Counted from the first letter of the stretch, positions 10,873-21,584 are shown. The stretch is DNA of 64,000 nucleotides from Vreelandella piezotolerans (GCF_012427705.1 NZ_CP048602.1:682001-746000); one strand, 5' to 3'. A program made the numbers and translations. The notes: generated by a model not told the origin, from the letters alone.

Positions 10873-10990
10873 GCAGGAAAAAAGGGTCGGCCAATGCCGC
10901 CTACTTCACCGGCTGCCGAGTGGCCGCGATTATAGCGCCTCCCGGTGGGGATGAATACCGGTGATATACGCTAGGTCTTTAACGTGCGGC

Positions 10991-11317
10991 TTAGACCGTG
11001 AAGCTTTCACCGCAGCCGCACTGATCTTTGACATTGGGGTTGTTGAAGCGGAAAAAGCGGTTCAAGCCTTCGTTGACGTAGTCCACTTCGCTGCCGTCGA
11101 GCATTTCGAGCGCCTCGGGAGCGACATACACGCTGGCACCATGTGCCTCGAACCGAACGTCATCTGCTTGGGCTTCATCGGCAAAATCAAGTACGTAGCT
11201 GTAGCCAGAGCAGCCGCTGGGTTTGACCGATACGCGAAGGCCCAAGCCTTGGCCTCGCTCGTCCAGCACTCGGTGAATCTGTTCTGCCGCTGCGGGCGTA
11301 ATGTTCAGTGTTGCCAT
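10991..11317 (-). CDS. iscA: A-type iron-sulfur carrier IscA/ErpA family
   Basis: A 108-residue HesB-family protein. The three conserved cysteines are visible: one in 'SGCSGYSYVLDF' near residue 35 and a pair in C-G-C-G-E-S-F near residues 100-102. It carries iron or [2Fe-2S]/[4Fe-4S] clusters to target proteins. The position directly after the cysteine desulfurase and IscR supports IscA rather than ErpA. It is preceded by an AAGGAGAACG site. The scaffold IscU that normally separates iscS from iscA is absent. Confidence 0.9.
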   Translation of the reverse strand: MATLNITPAAAEQIHRVLDERGQGLGLRVSVKPSGCSGYSYVLDFADEAQADDVRFEAHGASVYVAPEALEMLDGSEVDYVNEGLNRFFRFNNPNVKDQCGCGESFTV

Positions 11318-11360
11318 GGAGCGTTCTCCTTTGAGAAATCGTTAGCCGTGCGTCAGCCGT

Positions 11361-12536
11361 CTAGCGCGCGTTGGCACGTAAGCCGCTCACCGCGTGGCGC
11401 AGTAGGGTGGCGGCGTGATCGATCTCGGCCTCTTGGGTAAAGCGCCCAATACTGAGTCGTAGCGACGACAGTGCCAGCCGACGGGGCGTACCAATACCCA
11501 ACAGGACGTAAGAGGGATCGACGCTGGCCGAGTTGCAGGCCGAGCCGGTGGATACCGCTACGTCTCGCAGCGCCATCAACAGGGCCTCGCCATCCACGCC
11601 CTCGAAGGCCAGGTTGAGTATGTTAGGGACGACGTGTTCCAGCGGTGAGTTGGAAACGACGCCCTCTAGGTCGGCCAAGCCGCTCAACAAACGCTCGCGT
11701 AACGCCGCAATGCGCGTTTGGTCCTCGCCCTGTTGCTGCTGCATGATGGCAAAGGCTTCCCCCATCCCGGCGATCTGATGGGTGGGCAGCGTGCCGGAAC
11801 GCATGCCGCGCTCATGCCCGCCGCCATGAATCAGGGCTTCGAGGCGAATGTCTGGGTGGCGCTTCACGTACAGTGCACCGACGCCTTTGGGGCCGTAGGC
11901 CTTATGGCCAGAAAGCGACAGTAAATCGATATGCTGGCCGACCACGTCGAGCGGAATCCGACCCACCGCCTGCGCAGCATCGCTATGAAACGCCGCGCCG
12001 AAGTCATGGGCGACCTCTGCCAGAGCAGCGATATCATGGATGCTGCCCAATTCATTATTCACCGCCATCAGCGATACCAGCGCCGTATCATCTCGCATGG
12101 CGGCGCGCAGTTGCTCGGGCGTGACCCGACCGTCATGGCCAGGCGTGAGCCAAGTGACTTCGAAGCCTTCGCTTTCAAGGGCCTTGGCGGTATCTACCAC
12201 CGCTTTATGCTCGATGCACGAGGTGACGAGGTGCATGCCTCGCTCGCGGTTGGCGCGCATGAAGCCGATGAGTGCGAGGTTGTTGGCTTCGGTGGCACCA
12301 CTGGTCCAGACGATCTCACGCGGGTCGGCGCCGATCATGTCGGCCACTTGACGCCGCGCCTGTTCAACCACCTGTTCGGCTTGCCAACCTAGCATATGAC
12401 TACGCGAGGCGGGGTTGGCGAACAGTTGATCGACGGTGAGGTAGCGCTGCATGACCTCGGCCACGCGCTCATCGACCGGCGTCGTGGCGGCATAATCGAG
12501 ATAAATGGGCAGCGAAGGGGTAGCAGTCATCGTCAT
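11361..12536 (-). CDS. iscS: cysteine desulfurase, IscS/NifS-like
   Basis: A 391-residue aminotransferase-fold enzyme (start ATG 12536; ATG 12530 equally possible). 'PIYLDYAATTPVD' opens the protein. The PLP lysine lies in 'SLSGHKAYGPKGVG' and the persulfide-carrying cysteine in 'STGSACNSASVDPSYV'. It mobilises sulfur from cysteine for Fe-S clusters and thio-modified tRNA. The start lies just inside the iscR 3' region, which ends at 12562, so the two are probably co-transcribed. IscS of E. coli is 404 residues, slightly longer. With no IscU next door, the sulfur acceptor could be encoded elsewhere (SUF or a distant iscU). Confidence 0.9.
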   Translation of the reverse strand: MTMTATPSLPIYLDYAATTPVDERVAEVMQRYLTVDQLFANPASRSHMLGWQAEQVVEQARRQVADMIGADPREIVWTSGATEANNLALIGFMRANRERGMHLVTSCIEHKAVVDTAKALESEGFEVTWLTPGHDGRVTPEQLRAAMRDDTALVSLMAVNNELGSIHDIAALAEVAHDFGAAFHSDAAQAVGRIPLDVVGQHIDLLSLSGHKAYGPKGVGALYVKRHPDIRLEALIHGGGHERGMRSGTLPTHQIAGMGEAFAIMQQQQGEDQTRIAALRERLLSGLADLEGVVSNSPLEHVVPNILNLAFEGVDGEALLMALRDVAVSTGSACNSASVDPSYVLLGIGTPRRLALSSLRLSIGRFTQEAEIDHAATLLRHAVSGLRANAR

Positions 12537-12561
12537 GGGTTCCAGCGTGAAATAAAGGCTT

Positions 12562-13029
12562 TCAAGGTGAGGAGGCGAGGATGCCAGCCTCGACCCGCTG
12601 CTGTTGCCGGGTTGCAATACGAATGACATCTGGACGCTGTATCAACTGCGCCAGGGTAATATCGTCGAGGAAACTGCGAATTTGCCCTGACAGCTCGCAC
12701 CACAAATGGTGGGTCAAGCAGGTATCGCCCTGCTGGCAGTCGGAAAGCCCCTGACAGCGCGTCGCGTCGACGGTTTCATTGACCGCATCGATCACCTGAG
12801 ACACGCTGATCGCCTCGGGCGCTCTAGCCAAGAGATAGCCGCCCCCCGGTCCGCGTACGCTGCTGACCAGCCCTGCCCGACGCAGTCTGGCAAACAGCTG
12901 CTCTAGGTAGGAGAGGGAAATCTCCTGGCGCTGGGAAATATCGCCCAGGCTGGTGGGGCCGCTTGGAGCGTTGATCGCCAAATCCAGCATGGCGGTAACG
13001 GCGTAACGGCCTTTCGTGGTCAAGCGCAT
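12562..13029 (-). CDS. iscR: Fe-S regulator IscR (Rrf2 family)
   Basis: A 155-residue Rrf2-type repressor. The N-terminus '[18 protein letters not shown]' and the winged-helix '[20 protein letters not shown]' are near-canonical. Three cysteines (92, 98, 104 in C-Q-G-L-S-D-C-x5-C) and a following histidine form the [2Fe-2S] site. Holo-IscR represses its own operon in E. coli when clusters are plentiful. A matching binding site overlies its promoter (13082-13114). The transcript continues into iscS and iscA. Confidence 0.96.
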   Translation of the reverse strand: MRLTTKGRYAVTAMLDLAINAPSGPTSLGDISQRQEISLSYLEQLFARLRRAGLVSSVRGPGGGYLLARAPEAISVSQVIDAVNETVDATRCQGLSDCQQGDTCLTHHLWCELSGQIRSFLDDITLAQLIQRPDVIRIATRQQQRVEAGILASSP

Positions 13030-13081
13030 GGCAGGTACCTCGTCGCTGAACGTTCAGCGCGCTGGCAGCAAATGTTGCGCC

Positions 13082-13114
13082 ATTATGGAAATCCTGAGTG
13101 CTTTGGTCAACTAT
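13082..13114 (-). promoter_or_regulatory. iscR promoter with IscR type-1-like site
   Basis: On the minus strand there is a -35 TTGACC (13105-13110), a 17-base spacer and a -10 CATAAT (13082-13087), placed 53 bases before the iscR ATG. Overlapping them (13090-13114) is a 25-base element starting ATAGTTGAC and ending ACTCAGGATT. By my comparison with the type-1 IscR consensus remembered from E. coli, it agrees at about 20 of 25 positions. The element also overlaps the last bases of cysE. Autorepression by holo-IscR is the natural inference. Confidence 0.75.
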
Positions 13115-13970
13115 TGCGCGTCGTGCTGCTCTTGGCCGCCTCGTCGCTACGCTCCTGGGGGGTGCGACGCAAGCCAGGGCAGCCAGTATCGTTCTCCTCC
13201 AGAATCTCGGCAAAGTCTTCGTCCCGCAGGGCTGGCAACTGGCCGTCACGGTAGTTAGCGTCCAGCTTGCGCAGCGTGGAGCACATGCGCTCGATACGCT
13301 CGTCCACGGCGTGCATATGATCGAGCATCGCCTGCATCGAACGTGCCACTGGGTCGGGCATGTCTTGGCTGACGCCGTAAGCATCGAAGCCAAATTTCTG
13401 GCAGATGGCTTCGCGGCGGGCGGGATCGATGTCCAGTGCCTCCTCTACGTCCGGATCCGCGCGCTTGACGATTTTGCCAGGAATACCCACGACGGTTGCC
13501 CCCGCCGGCACTTCTTTGGTGACCACGGCATTCGAGCCGATCTTGGCACCGGCTCCTACGGTAAACGGCCCCAGTATTTTGGCGCCGGCACCGACGATGA
13601 CACCGTCTTCCAGAGTGGGGTGACGCTTGCCTTTGTTCCAGCTCGTGCCGCCCAGCGTCACGCCTTGGTAGAGCGTCACGTTATCGCCGACGCGGGCGGT
13701 TTCGCCAATCACGACCCCCATGCCGTGGTCGATGAAAAAGCGTCGCCCGATGGACGCGCCCGGATGGATTTCGATGCCGGTCAGCCAGCGGGAAAAGGTC
13801 GATAGCGTCCGTGCCAACCATTTGAAGTTCTTTTGCCATAGCCAATGGCTGCAGCGGTGCAGCAGCAGGGCGTGCAGGCCAGGGTAGTTGGTCAGCACCT
13901 CAAGAAAGTTACGTGCCGCAGGGTCGCGGTCGAAAACGCTATTGATGTCTTCACGCAGGCGTTGAAACAT
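13107..13970 (-). CDS. cysE: serine O-acetyltransferase
   Basis: A 287-residue protein from ATG 13970 (the 17 extra upstream residues lack a ribosome site). It contains the CysE N-terminal helical part ('[21 protein letters not shown]'-like) and the left-handed beta-helix hexapeptide repeats with the catalytic '[20 protein letters not shown]'. It acetylates serine to O-acetylserine, the precursor of cysteine, and so feeds IscS next door. A C-terminal tail of about 60 charged residues extends past the hexapeptide domain. The gene order trmJ-cysE-iscR is conserved in gammaproteobacteria. Confidence 0.95.
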   Translation of the reverse strand: MFQRLREDINSVFDRDPAARNFLEVLTNYPGLHALLLHRCSHWLWQKNFKWLARTLSTFSRWLTGIEIHPGASIGRRFFIDHGMGVVIGETARVGDNVTLYQGVTLGGTSWNKGKRHPTLEDGVIVGAGAKILGPFTVGAGAKIGSNAVVTKEVPAGATVVGIPGKIVKRADPDVEEALDIDPARREAICQKFGFDAYGVSQDMPDPVARSMQAMLDHMHAVDERIERMCSTLRKLDANYRDGQLPALRDEDFAEILEENDTGCPGLRRTPQERSDEAAKSSTTRNS

Positions 13971-14124
13971 GGGTGATCCTTGGGCGGTGAGGGCGGCAGC
14001 ACGTCGGTGTTGGCGTGTCATTAGCGCACAGCGACAGTCGACAGTGCGATGTTGGGGCGCGTGAGCACCACTTCAAGTTTAGGTCATCGCCGTTTGACTG
14101 GCGCGCGTGTCTAGCCTTGTCATC

Positions 14125-14871
14125 CTACTTCTCTACGTGTGGCTGGGCGGCTTTCTCAGTGGCCGACAGAATGCCGCGCAGGATGTTCATTTCCATCTTT
14201 TCCGGTCGTGACCGTAAATAGAGGCGGCGCAGGCGTGCCATGAGTTGGCGTGGCTGTGCAGGGTCGTGGAACTCGATAGCGATCAGCGTGCGCTCCAGGT
14301 GTTCGAAGTAACGCTCGAGCTCCTCGTGGGTCGCCAGCTCGTCCTTGTCATCGGCCATTGCGGGGGCCTCGGATTGGCCAAGCCACGCCATGCGGCACTC
14401 GTAAGCCACCACTTGAACGGCCGCAGCGAGGTTGAGCGAGCTGAAATCAGCGTTGGTGGGAATATGCACGTGGGCATGACAGCGCTGCAGCTCGGCATTG
14501 GTCAGTCCACTATCTTCACGACCAAACACCAGCGCCACGCGGGCGTTGTCGGCCTGGCACTCGCCCGGCAGGCGCTCGGCAAGCGCCCGTGGAGAGATCA
14601 TGGGCCAAGGTAGCGTGCGCGAGCGTGCGCTGGCGCCCACGGCCAGGGTGCAGTCGGCCACCGCGTCTTCGAGCGTGGCGTGTACCGTGGCTTGATGCAA
14701 CAAGTGGTCCGCACCAGAGGCGCGTGAGATGCTGTCTTGGGTGACCACATCGCAGCGCGGCGCGACCAGGGCGAGATCCGCCAGCCCCATGTTATGCATA
14801 GCGCGTGCGACGCCGCCAATATTGCCAGGGTGGCTGGTACCAATTAGAACGATTCGGATGCGCTCAAGCAT
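14125..14871 (-). CDS. trmJ: tRNA (cytidine/uridine-2'-O-)-methyltransferase TrmJ
   Basis: A 248-residue SPOUT-class enzyme, start ATG 14871. The N-terminus 'MLERIRIVLIGTSHPGNIGG' and the knot motifs 'ALVFGREDSGLTNAEL' and 'IPTNADFSSLNLAAAVQVV' are typical. It 2'-O-methylates position 32 of several tRNAs. The gene stands divergent from suhB with about 140 bases between them, and upstream of cysE with a 154-base gap in which I see no further gene. Confidence 0.94.
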   Translation of the reverse strand: MLERIRIVLIGTSHPGNIGGVARAMHNMGLADLALVAPRCDVVTQDSISRASGADHLLHQATVHATLEDAVADCTLAVGASARSRTLPWPMISPRALAERLPGECQADNARVALVFGREDSGLTNAELQRCHAHVHIPTNADFSSLNLAAAVQVVAYECRMAWLGQSEAPAMADDKDELATHEELERYFEHLERTLIAIEFHDPAQPRQLMARLRRLYLRSRPEKMEMNILRGILSATEKAAQPHVEK

Positions 14872-15011
14872 AGTAGGCCCGGTTAAAATGGCTAAAACGC
14901 GCAGTCTAGCACGAGTCGATGGCATGCCCGAGGGGGCTCTGTTAGAATTGCCCGCCATAAGGCGCATGGCGCCTGCCCCGTTCTTTAACATCACTGTGAC
15001 AAGGCCCGATC

Positions 15012-15806
15012 ATGAATCCGATGGTCCAATTTACGCTGCGCGCTGCGCGTAGCGCCGTTGAGCACTTTTTACGCGTCCGCGAACGCATCGAAAACGCCCA
15101 TGAAGAATTCAATCTCGACAGATTGTTAGAAGATACGGCGCGCAAGGCCGAGGCGACCATCGTTCAACAGCTGCAGCGCGGTTATCCGCAGCATGGCTTC
15201 TCCGGCCGCTACACCCCCCATAAAGCGGGGGAAGGCGAAGGTGAAGAGATCGTTTGGAAAATCGAACCGCTGCACGGCTACTCTAACCTAGCCGTGGCCG
15301 GTAAGGGCTTTGCACTCTCAGTGGTGTGTCTTGTCAAAGGTCGCCCCGAACACGCGGTGGTGATCTCTCCTTTTGGCGACGATGAATACATCGCCAGCCG
15401 TGGCCGCGGTGCTCAACACAACGACAAACGGATGCGTGTGAGCAAACCGACCTCGATCCCTGCAACGCGCATGGCGATGAGCCTGCCGGAAGCCTGGCTG
15501 CGCCCGAGCCACTTACCCGCTTACTTGACCATTACCCAGCAGCTCGCCCCGCAGGTGGAGTCGCTGCTGGCCACGGGTAGCGGCCTGCTGGACATGTGCG
15601 AGCTGGCCGCTGGCCGCGTCGATAGCGTCTTCGTGCTGGGCCTGGAAGAGCAGGACATGCAGGTCGGCACACTGCTGCTGAAAGAAGCGGGCGCCCTCAT
15701 GGGCACCCCGGACGGCAAGCCATCCGTGGATGTCGAAGGTCAGCTCATGGCGGCAGGCCCGCGCCTGTACAAGGCGCTCATCAAGCAGTTGGCGCCGCAC
15801 TTCTAG
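15012..15806 (+). CDS. suhB: SuhB-like inositol-monophosphatase homologue with degenerate active site
   Basis: A 264-residue protein that aligns over its full length with E. coli SuhB (267 residues): 'MNPMVQFTLRAARSA', 'AYVAAGRVDGFF'-like 'ELAAGRVDSVF', and 'LLLKEAGALM'. The metal-binding motif D-P-L-D-G-T-T-N is here E-P-L-H-G-Y-S-N (residues 85-92). The T-E-E-S loop is lost (F-S-G-R-Y-T near 63-68). P-W-D-F-A-A-G has become E-Q-D-M-Q-V-G. Phosphatase activity is therefore doubtful. Known SuhB also acts as an rRNA transcription-antitermination factor with the Nus proteins, a role not needing catalysis. Divergent from trmJ and followed by a bidirectional terminator. Confidence 0.85.
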   Translation: MNPMVQFTLRAARSAVEHFLRVRERIENAHEEFNLDRLLEDTARKAEATIVQQLQRGYPQHGFSGRYTPHKAGEGEGEEIVWKIEPLHGYSNLAVAGKGFALSVVCLVKGRPEHAVVISPFGDDEYIASRGRGAQHNDKRMRVSKPTSIPATRMAMSLPEAWLRPSHLPAYLTITQQLAPQVESLLATGSGLLDMCELAAGRVDSVFVLGLEEQDMQVGTLLLKEAGALMGTPDGKPSVDVEGQLMAAGPRLYKALIKQLAPHF

Positions 15807-15873
15807 TCATTGGCGGCGCGATGGCGTTGTGTGTGATGGGTGAGTGGTGGATGGTACGTCGTCAATGATAGTA

Positions 15874-15907
15874 AAAAGGCCCTGCCGGGTGTCCGGCAGG
15901 GCCTTTT
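15874..15907. terminator. bidirectional terminator between suhB and secF
   Basis: Arms aaaaggccctgccgg (15874-15888) and ccggcagggcctttt (15893-15907) form a 15-bp perfect stem with A4 on one side and T4 on the other. It serves suhB on the plus strand and secF on the minus strand, whose stops are 67 and 20 bases away. Confidence 0.92.
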
Positions 15908-15927
15908 CGTTGGCGGCTATCCCATGA

Positions 15928-16854
15928 TTAGGGCAGCTCTTCTTCCTCTTCATCCACTTCTTTCTTGGTAGGAATGAGGTCTTCCCGAGAGAGCTTCAGC
16001 GGAATCAGCAGGGCGCCGGAGATGTAAATAGACGAGAACGTGCCCACCACGATACCCACTAATAAAGCGATGGCGAAGTTCTCGATCATGTCGCCACCAA
16101 GCATTAGTAGCGCCAGCAAGACCAGAACGGTCGTGCCCGATGTCGCCAGCGTGCGTGACAGCGTGGCGTTCAGTGCTTCGTTGAAAATCTGCGGCATGTC
16201 GTCGATACGCGAGGTGCGAATCGTCTCGCGGATGCGGTCATACACGACGATGGTGTCGTTTAGCGAGTAGCCGATGACTGCGAGAATCGCCGCCAGCACC
16301 GTCAGATCGAAGTCGAGCTGGAACAGTGCAAACACCCCAACGACAATGATGACGTCATGCAGCAAGGCCAATAGAGCACCGAGTGCGAACTTGTACTGAA
16401 AGCGAAAAGCCACGTAGAGCATGACCACGCCCAGTGCCACGAGCAGCCCCAGACCACTCTGGTCGCGAAGCTGATCGCCGACTTGGGCGCCGACGAACTC
16501 GGCGCGTACCAGATTGACGCTATCGCCGTTGGCCCGCAGGAGGTTGACGACGTCGTTACCCACATCACCATCGAAGGCTTGCTGTAAGCGAATCAGGACC
16601 TCCGTCGACGCGCCAAAGGTCTGCACCGATACATCTTGGAAGCCGCTGCTTTCTAGCAGTTGCCGTATGGCATCCAGGGAGGGAGCGGTGCCGTAGCGAA
16701 CCTCCACCAGGGTGCCGCCCGTGAAGTCCAGCCCCAGGTTGAGCTGCTGGAAGACGATGGCACCGATCGAGACGATCAGCATCACCGCCGAGACGATGAA
16801 CGCCAGGTTGCGCCGTCCCATGAAGTCGATGCGCAGTTGGGTTAGGGGTTTCAT
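15928..16854 (-). CDS. secF: protein translocase subunit SecF
   Basis: A 308-residue membrane protein. Start ATG 16854 is chosen because AAGAGG lies five bases before it; a GTG six bases upstream would leave no room for a ribosome site. Six transmembrane segments are predicted, with the SecF signatures 'LGLDFTGGTLVEV' near residue 50 and 'VIGYSLNDTIVVYDRIRE' near 200. With SecD it uses the proton-motive force to pull proteins across the inner membrane. It is last in the tgt-yajC-secD-secF unit and is followed by a strong terminator. The C-terminal tail is highly acidic (E/D run). Confidence 0.96.
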   Translation of the reverse strand: MKPLTQLRIDFMGRRNLAFIVSAVMLIVSIGAIVFQQLNLGLDFTGGTLVEVRYGTAPSLDAIRQLLESSGFQDVSVQTFGASTEVLIRLQQAFDGDVGNDVVNLLRANGDSVNLVRAEFVGAQVGDQLRDQSGLGLLVALGVVMLYVAFRFQYKFALGALLALLHDVIIVVGVFALFQLDFDLTVLAAILAVIGYSLNDTIVVYDRIRETIRTSRIDDMPQIFNEALNATLSRTLATSGTTVLVLLALLMLGGDMIENFAIALLVGIVVGTFSSIYISGALLIPLKLSREDLIPTKKEVDEEEEELP

Positions 16855-16903
16855 GACCACCTCTTAAATTCTTTGCTGAGCGCGTGTTGTGATCTCATCG
16901 ATA

Positions 16904-18757
16904 TCAGATCCACAGCTTTTTGACGGGCTTGCCACCGTAGGTCAGATTGACCATGGCACGCGTGACCAGCAGCGCAGTGAACATCGACGTCAAAATGCCG
17001 ATAGAGAGCGTAACGGCAAAGCCTTTTACCGGGCCGGTACCAATCGAGAACAGAATCACTGCCACTAGCAAGGTGGTAATGTTGGCATCCACGATCGAGG
17101 TAAAGGCACGCTCGTAGCCCGCATAAATGGCCTGCTGAATCGACATGCCGTTACGCAGCTCTTCGCGTATCCGCTCGAAGATCAGCACGTTGGCATCCAC
17201 CGCCATCCCGAGCGTCAGCACGATACCGGCAATGCCTGGCAGCGTGAGCGTGGCGCCTAGCATCGACATCACCGCGACCAGCAGCGTCAAGTTGAGCGCC
17301 AGCGCCACGTTGGCAAACACGCCAAATACTTTGTAACGCACCAGCATGAACAGCACGACCAACAGTAAGCCGATCTGAACCGAGAGCAGGCCGCGTTCGA
17401 TGTTTTCTGCGCCCAGGCTGGGCCCGATGGTGCGCTCTTGCACGAAGTAGATTGGCGCTGCGAGCGAGCCGGAACGCAGCAGCAGAGCGAGTTCGGCAGC
17501 TTCGGTGGGGGAGTCGAGACCAGTGATGCGGAAGCTGTTGCCCAGCGCACTTTGAATGGTCGCCAAGCTGATCAGGCCACGCTCGGTGTAGGGCTCACGA
17601 ACGATGGTCTCTTCGCCGGTTTCCGGGTCGACTTCGATGCGGTCTTCGCTTTTATGCTCGATGAACAGCACCGCCATGTTGCGCCCGATGTTGGTGCGCG
17701 TGGCGCGGTTCATCAGCGTACCGCCGGTGCCGTCCAGGTTGATGTTGACCTGAGGGCGGCCGTTCTCGTCGAAGCTATTACTGGCGCTGGAAACGCTGTC
17801 ACCGGTGATGATCACATCGCGCATCAGCTCTGCCGAACGAGAGGGATCGTTGCGAAACTCGAAGCGTTCGGTTTCGGCATCCGGTGTATCGTTGCGCGCC
17901 TCGAGACGAAATTCGAGGTTGGCCGTCGCACCGACGATCCGCTTGGCGGCCACGGTGTCCTGCACGCCCGGCAGTTCGACCACGATTTGGCTCGGGCCTT
18001 GGCGCTGCACCATGGGTTCGGCGACGCCCAGCTCGTTCACCCGGTTACGCAGCGTGGTCAAGTTCTGGTTGATCGCATAGTCCTGGATTTCGTTGACCGT
18101 CATGTCGCTTAGCGTCATGACCAGGCTCGAAGCGCGGCCATCCCCTTCGTTGGTGTACTCGAAGTTGGGGAAGTCGCGGCTGATCAAACGGCGGGCGGCG
18201 TCGCGGTCTTCGCTGCTGGCGAAGTCGATCGACAGCGAGCGGTCGTCAATGGTGGTGTTGCGGTAGCGAATACGCTCGCTGCGCAGTAACTCACGCATGG
18301 CGCTGGCGTTCACTTCGAGGCGTTGTGTTAGCGCCGCCTCCATATCCACTTCCAACAGGAAGTGAACACCGCCGCGTAAATCGAGGCCCAGCGTCATGGG
18401 GGAGGCCGCAAACGCTTGCAGCCACTCAGGGGTGGCATCGGCCAAGTTGAGGGCAACGGTGGCGTTGGGGCCCAGCACGTCGGCGGCGATGTCACGGGCG
18501 TCGAGCTGGTCGTCATCGCTCTGTAAACGAATCAGCCACTGACCGTTGGTCTCTTCGACGGCTTTGACGGCGATATCGCTCTCGCTGAGCGCTTCTTCGA
18601 CACGGGTAATCTGCCGTTCATCCAGGGCGTTGCCTTGTGCATCGCTCACCTGAATGGCGGGATCTGCGGGGAATAGATTGGGAAGCGAGTAGATAAGGCC
18701 AACCACCAGGACGACCAGTATCAGCAGATACTTCCACAGGGGGTAACGGTTGAGCAT
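16904..18757 (-). CDS. secD: protein translocase subunit SecD
   Basis: A 617-residue membrane protein, start ATG 18757 (an upstream in-frame start at 18817 would add 20 residues with a poor signal). TM1 is at residues 9-27. Then come the periplasmic P1 region with 'LGLDLRGGVHFLLEVD' and, in the C-terminal part, five TM helices with 'GMAVDANVLIFERIREEL'. SecD partners SecF and YajC at the SecYEG channel. The spacing to secF is 49 bases, so they are co-transcribed. Confidence 0.97.
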   Translation of the reverse strand: MLNRYPLWKYLLILVVLVVGLIYSLPNLFPADPAIQVSDAQGNALDERQITRVEEALSESDIAVKAVEETNGQWLIRLQSDDDQLDARDIAADVLGPNATVALNLADATPEWLQAFAASPMTLGLDLRGGVHFLLEVDMEAALTQRLEVNASAMRELLRSERIRYRNTTIDDRSLSIDFASSEDRDAARRLISRDFPNFEYTNEGDGRASSLVMTLSDMTVNEIQDYAINQNLTTLRNRVNELGVAEPMVQRQGPSQIVVELPGVQDTVAAKRIVGATANLEFRLEARNDTPDAETERFEFRNDPSRSAELMRDVIITGDSVSSASNSFDENGRPQVNINLDGTGGTLMNRATRTNIGRNMAVLFIEHKSEDRIEVDPETGEETIVREPYTERGLISLATIQSALGNSFRITGLDSPTEAAELALLLRSGSLAAPIYFVQERTIGPSLGAENIERGLLSVQIGLLLVVLFMLVRYKVFGVFANVALALNLTLLVAVMSMLGATLTLPGIAGIVLTLGMAVDANVLIFERIREELRNGMSIQQAIYAGYERAFTSIVDANITTLLVAVILFSIGTGPVKGFAVTLSIGILTSMFTALLVTRAMVNLTYGGKPVKKLWI

Positions 18758-18843
18758 GCAAGCCCTGCCTTCAATTACAAACGGAATCGCTGTGCACAGA
18801 CAGGCTGCGCACAGCAACGTTCACCATCGACGCTACCATGTCA

Positions 18844-18879
18844 CCCCTGCCGGGGTGGCTGGCACTGGGTCGGCAGGGG
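18844..18879 (-). other. hairpin in the yajC-secD gap
   Basis: CCCCTGCCG (18844-18852) and CGGCAGGGG (18871-18879) give a 9-bp perfect stem with an 18-nt loop between yajC and secD. No U tract follows on the minus strand, so it is more likely an RNA-processing or attenuating structure than a terminator. Confidence 0.35.
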
Positions 18880-18891
18880 GGAGTGCAAGCG

Positions 18892-19218
18892 TTAGATGGA
18901 CTTAATGGTGCCTTTAGGCAGTACGGCGGCCACGGCGTTTTTCTGCACGTTGACTTCGGTACCTTCAGAGACTTCCAGGGTCAGGAACTCGTCGCTGACT
19001 TTGGTCACGCGGCCAACCAAACCGCCGCCAATCACGACTTCATCGCCCTTGGCTAGACCCGATACCAACTGCTTGTGCTGCTTGGCACGTTTGGCTTGCG
19101 GACGCCACAGCAGGAAGTAAAAGATCAGCACGAAGCCGACCAGCATGACGATTTGCGCGATGCCACCGCCAGCGGCGGCTTCTTGGGCATGGGCTGGTGA
19201 GATGAAGAAATCCAGCAT
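18892..19218 (-). CDS. yajC: Sec translocon accessory subunit YajC
   Basis: A 108-residue protein from ATG 19218, behind CAGGAG. One transmembrane helix ('IVMLVGFVLIFYFLLWRPQ', about residues 24-42) is followed by 'KRAKQHKQLVSGLAKGDEVV' and a small cytoplasmic beta domain, the YajC pattern. It associates with SecDF and SecYEG. The order tgt-yajC-secD-secF is conserved. Confidence 0.95.
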   Translation of the reverse strand: MLDFFISPAHAQEAAAGGGIAQIVMLVGFVLIFYFLLWRPQAKRAKQHKQLVSGLAKGDEVVIGGGLVGRVTKVSDEFLTLEVSEGTEVNVQKNAVAAVLPKGTIKSI

Positions 19219-19296
19219 TGCAGGGAACTCCTGGGTTAGAACACTCAATGGGTGAGTGGGTCATGCCACCCGCAACGGCGGGCGGCCATAAAAGGA

Positions 19297-20478
<1,182 letters not shown>

Positions 20479-21510
20479 TTAGCGGGTCAGCAGCATCGCA
20501 TCGCCGTAGCTGAAGAAGGCGTAGCGCTCTTCAACTGCCGTGCGGTAGGCCTGCATGATGTGCTCATAGCCCGCGAACGCCGATACCAGCATCAATAGGG
20601 TGGATTCGGGTAGATGGAAATTGGTAATCAGAGCATCCACGCAGCGCCACTCGTAGCCGGGGTAAATGAAGATGTCGGTATCGCCACTGAACGGCGCTAT
20701 CTGGCCATCGCTACTTTTCATGCAAGCGCTCTCCAGGCAGCGAACGCTCGTCGTTCCCACGGCGATCACGCGTTTACCGGCGGCTTGCGTCTCGCGAATC
20801 TGTTGGCAGGTCGCGTCAGTCACCTCGATCCACTCGCTGTGCATGTGGTGTTCGAGGATGTTATCCACCCGCACCGGCTGGAAGGTGCCCGCACCAACGT
20901 GCAGCGTCACGAAAGCACTGTTGATGCCTTTTTCGGCCAGGGCGTCCAGCAGCGGCTGGTCGAAGTGGAGCCCAGCAGTCGGTGCTGCGACGGCCCCGTC
21001 TCGGCGAGCGTAGACGGTTTGGTAGCGCTCACGGTCGCTTAGCTCGTCTTCCCGGGTAATGTAGGGGGGCAGCGGCATATGGCCGTGCTTTTCCAGCAGC
21101 GCGATCATCGGCGTGTCGCCTAAAAAGCGCAGCTCGAATAGGGCGTCGCGGCGGCCTTCGACCACGGCGTGGATGTCGCCTTCGAAAATCAGCTCGGTGC
21201 CCGGCTTGGGCGACTTGCTCGAACGAAGATGCGCCAGTCCGCGGTGGCTATCCAGCGGACGCTCCAGCAGCATTTCCACCTTACCCCCGCTGGCCTTGTG
21301 GCCGTGCAGGCGGGCGGGAATCACTCGGGTGTCGTTGAAGACCAACAGATCGCCGGGTTCCAGCAGGTCCAACAAATCGGGAAAACGGCGGTGGTCCAGC
21401 GCGCCGTTTTGGCCATCCACACACAGTAATCGGCAATCGCTGCGCCGTTCGGACGGATAGCGGGCAATCAACTCATCGGGTAGCTCGAAATGGAAATCCG
21501 CGCGCTGCAT
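20479..21510 (-). CDS. queA: S-adenosylmethionine:tRNA ribosyltransferase-isomerase QueA
   Basis: A 343-residue protein with typical QueA features: '[19 protein letters not shown]' at the start, '[15 protein letters not shown]', '[16 protein letters not shown]' near residue 185, and '[19 protein letters not shown]' near the C-terminus. It converts preQ1 in tRNA to epoxyqueuosine using the ribosyl part of SAM. It is the first gene of the queA-tgt-yajC-secDF transcript, with only 36 bases to tgt. Confidence 0.97.
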   Translation of the reverse strand: MQRADFHFELPDELIARYPSERRSDCRLLCVDGQNGALDHRRFPDLLDLLEPGDLLVFNDTRVIPARLHGHKASGGKVEMLLERPLDSHRGLAHLRSSKSPKPGTELIFEGDIHAVVEGRRDALFELRFLGDTPMIALLEKHGHMPLPPYITREDELSDRERYQTVYARRDGAVAAPTAGLHFDQPLLDALAEKGINSAFVTLHVGAGTFQPVRVDNILEHHMHSEWIEVTDATCQQIRETQAAGKRVIAVGTTSVRCLESACMKSSDGQIAPFSGDTDIFIYPGYEWRCVDALITNFHLPESTLLMLVSAFAGYEHIMQAYRTAVEERYAFFSYGDAMLLTR

Positions 21511-21584
21511 GTGAAAAAAGCTCTTTCAGTGGTCGAACAGGCCGCCTAGGATAGCGCTTTAGGTCGATAAAGTCAGCGATGTGA

